DNA of 16,567 bases from JANQRV01 sp964533785 (lineage in GTDB: Bacteria; Bacteroidota; Bacteroidia; Chitinophagales; Saprospiraceae). The notes under the pieces were generated by a model. It was not told where the DNA came from and searched no databases. It was given only the letters and a program-made list of their open reading frames with translations. This document shows, one piece after another, positions 13,914 through 16,567 of the stretch (its first letter is position 1; every line of letters starts with the position of its first letter). The stretch spans positions 1 to 16,567 of the forward strand of contig CAZHNG010000133.1 of assembly GCA_964533785.1 (NCBI GenBank), given 5' to 3'. The position numbers and the translations under genes are program-made.

Positions 13914-13951
13914 ACCCTACTTAAGTTTGACTTGTGTAGGGTTTCATTTTT
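13914..13951 (+). terminator. Rho-independent terminator after the DUF1328 gene
   Basis: ACCCTAC (13914-13920) pairs with GTAGGGT (13936-13942). An inner AAGT/ACTT stem closes a TTG loop, and TTTCATTTTT follows. It ends about 65 bp before the preferred start of the next gene. Confidence 0.75.
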
Positions 13952-14016
13952 CCTGCTATCCTTGATAGATGGCATGGTTTACACTTTTGGTAAATAAAAA
14001 AAATAAATACGCATTA

Positions 14017-15056
14017 ATGAAATTGAATGCCCCAAACCGAGTAACTACCGTACATTTTTTGTCGATTATGATCGGTATAGTCGTTTTCCTTTACTTGGGA
14101 AAATCATTCCTTATTCCACTAGCCTTTGGAGGATTCTTTGCAATGATTTTCTATCCGATGATCAAATGGCTGAAAAAGAAGGGAGTGCCCAAATGGGGAG
14201 GGATTGGCATTGCTGCCCTAATTTTCATATTAATCCCGGGGATAGTGATTCTTACTACCGTTTTGCAAACAAAGTCTTTAGTTCAAGATTGGCCAAAAAT
14301 CAGCAAACAGCTCAAGAAACAACAGGAAAATATCGAGGACTACATTATAAAACAAATGGGGATAGGTTCCGAGGAAAGAATGGAACGTTATAAGAAGAGA
14401 TTACGAAACCAACTTAGCGAGGCGAAAACCTTGATCAAAGGGTTTTTCGGATCAATGGTCAGTTCGATAACCGGAATAGTTCTTGCTTTAGTGTATATGA
14501 TCATTTTTTTATTGGAAGACCGGCGAATCACCAAATTTATAGTCAATGTAACTCCCACTTCGAATGAAGACTATGTTCGGGAAACATTACAGATATCACG
14601 GAATGTCGCCTTTCAATATTTAAAGGGGCGCATAATATTGATAGGTATATTGAGCATCTTCTATAGCGTTGGTTTTCTGGCATTTGGACTAGAATACGCG
14701 ATTTCTATTGCCATAATAGCAGCAATATTATCGATTATTCCTTATTTAGGCAACATAATCGGTGGAATGATCGCCGTAATTATAGCTCTTGCCACTACCG
14801 GCAGCATGAGTACGGTGCTTGGAGTACTTGGTACTATGGTAGTAGCACAATTTTTTGAAAGTAATGTACTTACACCATGGATAATGGGAGAAAGAGTTTC
14901 TTTAAATCCATTGGCTACAATGCAGGGATAATTGGTTTAAGTTTGATCTGGGGCATATCCGGTACTATTTTAGCCATTCCCATTTTGGGAATTATAAAGA
15001 CCATTTTTGGCCGCACAGAAGGACTGGAACCTTATGCTTACCTAATTAGCACAAAT
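14017..15056 (+). CDS. AI-2E family transporter, frameshifted and cut by the assembly gap
   Basis: A membrane protein of the AI-2E/PerM (TqsA, YdiK) family, which exports quorum-sensing AI-2, ions or other small solutes depending on the member. Helices lie near 11-28, 31-50, 62-83, 146-166, 205-224, 227-246, 248-262 and 264-280. The family block ESNVLTPWIMGERVSLNPLAT is complete to residue 301. Frame 1 then stops at 14929-14931, after MQG. The -1 frame continues AGIIGLSLIWGISGTILAIP and GLEPYAYLIST up to the N run at 15057, which is the expected C-terminus. One base is missing near 14922 (ATG-GCA expected). An upstream ATG at 13969 would add 16 residues; the start at 14017 fits the family better. 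Confidence 0.82.
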
Positions 15057-15156
15057 NNNNNNNNNNNNNNNNNNNNNNNNNNNNNNNNNNNNNNNNNNNN
15101 NNNNNNNNNNNNNNNNNNNNNNNNNNNNNNNNNNNNNNNNNNNNNNNNNNNNNNNN
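15057..15156. other. Assembly gap (100 N)
   Basis: Exactly 100 ambiguous bases, the conventional placeholder for a scaffold gap of unknown length. It removes the last codons of the AI-2E gene and whatever lies between it and the aldo/keto reductase stop codon at 15165. Confidence 0.98.
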
Positions 15157-15164
15157 TCCCATTC

Positions 15165-16358
15165 TCATCCCCTATTCAGCTTCACCTTCTTCCCGACCAC
15201 CGAAAGATTCTCATTAATAAATTGCTCATTCCATAAATTGGAGATCACGCCGGAGATATACGGATTTTGCAAGGCCCAAAGATAGGCTTTCATCGGCGCC
15301 TTCATATCACCGGGTACGATGCGCTCCACCTTATCAATTCGCCACTGAGGTAGCGGCTGTAAAGCTTTGTGGTGGGTCGCAACCGCCATGGCTACTTTCA
15401 TCGCGATGATACCAACGCCATTTTCGTAGGCTTTTTTGATGCCCGCTTCCATGTAACCGCCATTGATGATGTTGTAAGCACACATAACCACGTCGTATTG
15501 TCCGGTGTCAATAGCCGCATCCAGCACGCCGGCAGGGTCATTGTGGGTAGATACCCCTAAAAAACGGACTTTTCCTTCTTTTTTGAGGGCTTCGACGGTG
15601 GAAAATATTTCGGGGATGGTCACTTCTTCCTTGCTGTTACCGCCGTGGGGGCACATCAGGATATCGAAGTGGTCGGTCTTAGCGCGTTTGAGGCTGCCTT
15701 CTACGGATTCTTTGATCTTTTTCTGGTGCGCTTTACTGGCATCGACCAGGTGACCATAGTCTTTCACCATAGCGTTGGAGATGAAGCATTTATCCATCGA
15801 TTTATCCTGGTTCGGCCAGTAGATGAGGAAGTAGCCGGGTTTGTCGACGTAACGTTCCGCGCGTATTTCGGCGGCGCGCTTCATGATCTTTTCCTGTTTA
15901 CCCGTCGGTAAACCTTTAAAAATGTCCTGGTACATGCCATCTCTTACCCCCTGGAATCCACTCACTTTGGTGGTCATGAATACTTTCATCCGCTTGGAAG
16001 AACTGTCGATGACCTTGCTGTAGGCTGTTTCACAATCACCGCTGCCGTAGGCGGGCGCCATGTCCAGGTAATTCACGCCGCGTTCGATGGCCATTTCCAC
16101 TTGTTTAAAAGAATCTGATCGGACGGGATCTCCACCATTGACGACTTCGGAGATCATCATCCCCGTGCGACCCAATTGGCGGTAGGCCATGCCTTCTACT
16201 TTGTTGCGCCAGTCCAGTTCTACGGGTGGTTGTATTTTGGGTTTAATGGGCGCTTCTGCTTTGGTATTGGACAAAGGTAAAGCGCTTAATCCAACCGATG
16301 CTGCGGATGCAAGGGTAATAAAATTTCTTCTGTTTAAGGATTTTTCATTTTTTTTCAT
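15165..16358 (-). CDS. Twin-arginine-signal aldo/keto reductase
   Basis: A 397-residue NAD(P)H-dependent oxidoreductase of the aldo/keto reductase superfamily. The N-terminus SLNRRNFITLASAA (7-20) with R10-R11 is a Tat export signal followed by a hydrophobic segment. The barrel starts near 58 (YRQLGRTGMMISEV). The tetrad is D99 and Y104 in YLDMAPAYG, K131 in TTKVSG, and probably H238 in DILMCPHGG, one residue later than in the usual IH motif. VRFLGVSTHN (264-273) is the family beta-strand block. An insert of about 50 residues (160-210, with YFLIYWPNQDKSMDKCF) is unusual. The substrate is unknown. Its start overlaps the LarC-like gene by 14 bp, and a decayed partial copy lies at 12958-13138. 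Confidence 0.9.
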   Translation of the reverse strand: MKKNEKSLNRRNFITLASAASVGLSALPLSNTKAEAPIKPKIQPPVELDWRNKVEGMAYRQLGRTGMMISEVVNGGDPVRSDSFKQVEMAIERGVNYLDMAPAYGSGDCETAYSKVIDSSSKRMKVFMTTKVSGFQGVRDGMYQDIFKGLPTGKQEKIMKRAAEIRAERYVDKPGYFLIYWPNQDKSMDKCFISNAMVKDYGHLVDASKAHQKKIKESVEGSLKRAKTDHFDILMCPHGGNSKEEVTIPEIFSTVEALKKEGKVRFLGVSTHNDPAGVLDAAIDTGQYDVVMCAYNIINGGYMEAGIKKAYENGVGIIAMKVAMAVATHHKALQPLPQWRIDKVERIVPGDMKAPMKAYLWALQNPYISGVISNLWNEQFINENLSVVGKKVKLNRG

Positions 16359-16567
16359 GACCGAATCTTTTGGATAATATTGGATACAATTCTTCTTCCA
16401 GCTTTAAAATACTAATATTATGCAATTCTTTCAAACTTCTTAATGATTCATATTCAATCTTATATCGTTTGCTACCGGAGGGTGTGGTGACCACTTTCAC
16501 CTTGATCTCCCCATATTTGGTGTCGACGGTCAAATTTTCCCGGTCGAGAATATTTCTTTCTACCGGA
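16345..16567 (-). CDS. larC: LarC-like nickel insertion protein, C-terminal fragment (runs off window)
   Basis: The frame is open to the right edge, so only about the last 73 residues are visible. VERNILDRENLTVDTKYGEIKVKV then KRYKIEYESLRSLKELHNIS and ILKLEEELY match the C-terminus of LarC. In that family the pattern is ERRxLPRExVTVETxxGxVRVKV, then KPEYEDCxxLAxExxVxLxEV. LarC uses CTP to insert nickel into the pincer cofactor of lactate racemase (LarA) and related epimerases and racemases. The TTG at 16533 is an internal codon, not a start. The TGA (16345-16347) overlaps the downstream reductase ATG region, implying translational coupling. The assignment rests on motif recognition of the tail only. 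Confidence 0.68.
   Translation of the reverse strand, partial: PVERNILDRENLTVDTKYGEIKVKVVTTPSGSKRYKIEYESLRSLKELHNISILKLEEELYPILSKRFGHEKK

Noticed and set aside
13969..14016. Upstream ATG (13969) as start of the AI-2E transporter
   Set aside because: It adds 16 polar residues not expected for the family and would leave a leader of only about 17 nt after the terminator; the ATG at 14017 leads straight into the conserved first helix.
16345..16533. Stand-alone 62-residue gene starting at TTG 16533
   Set aside because: The frame continues open to the window edge and the upstream residues match the same LarC tail, so the TTG is an internal Leu codon.

Overview
The window looks like part of a draft Bacteroidota chromosome, probably near the Saprospiria/Cytophagia. 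Supporting signs are promoters of the TTTG / TAnnTTTG type, almost no Shine-Dalgarno sequences, signal peptides cleaved just before Gln, a LytS/LytTR pair with a four-helix sensor, a stand-alone FtsX-type permease, and a lipoprotein with an acidic +2 to +4 tail. A run of exactly 100 N (15057-15156) marks a scaffold gap. No rRNA, tRNA, CRISPR array or intact insertion sequence was seen. The lineage is inferred from style, not from a marker gene.

Left part (1-2474): a compact arsenic operon reads rightward. It holds a Cys-tailed DUF6428-like protein, an ArsR repressor with a CxC metal site, and two tandem thioredoxin-type arsenate reductases. The first reductase has a signal-peptide-like N-terminus and a single-base frameshift that cuts off its conserved C-terminus. 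No arsenite efflux gene lies in the window. A leftward LytS-type kinase and LytTR regulator (2467-4210) meet the operon tail to tail with an 8-bp overlap.

Middle (4211-10329): a 132-bp hairpin element with 14-bp terminal inverted repeats and a perfect 9-bp target duplication, then a secreted PepSY-like protein with a strong terminator, a sterol-desaturase/fatty-acid-hydroxylase family membrane enzyme, a leftward PhyH-type dioxygenase, and a leftward FtsX/MacB-like permease. The permease has what looks like a sigma-54 (-24/-12) promoter and an upstream palindrome suited to an enhancer-binding protein. A small lipoprotein gene diverges from it, and a 21-bp-phased direct repeat of LytTR-site geometry precedes that gene.

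Right part (10330-16567): a 166-bp, precisely symmetric hairpin repeat abuts the lipoprotein stop codon. Next is a leftward acyltransferase-desaturase lipid operon with a full-consensus Bacteroidota promoter, then about 840 bp of gene wreckage containing fused remnants of an aldo/keto reductase and an AraC regulator. After that come a possible small protein, a DUF1328 membrane peptide with a terminator, a frameshifted AI-2E family transporter running into the gap, and a leftward pair: the C-terminus of a LarC-like nickel-insertion protein overlapping an intact Tat-signal aldo/keto reductase.

The most rewarding items are the sigma-54/enhancer arrangement of the permease, the two unrelated full-length hairpin elements, the chimeric AKR-AraC remnant, and the two frameshifts. 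Both frameshifts can be repaired by restoring one G in a TGGC context. I see no clearly undescribed multi-gene system here.
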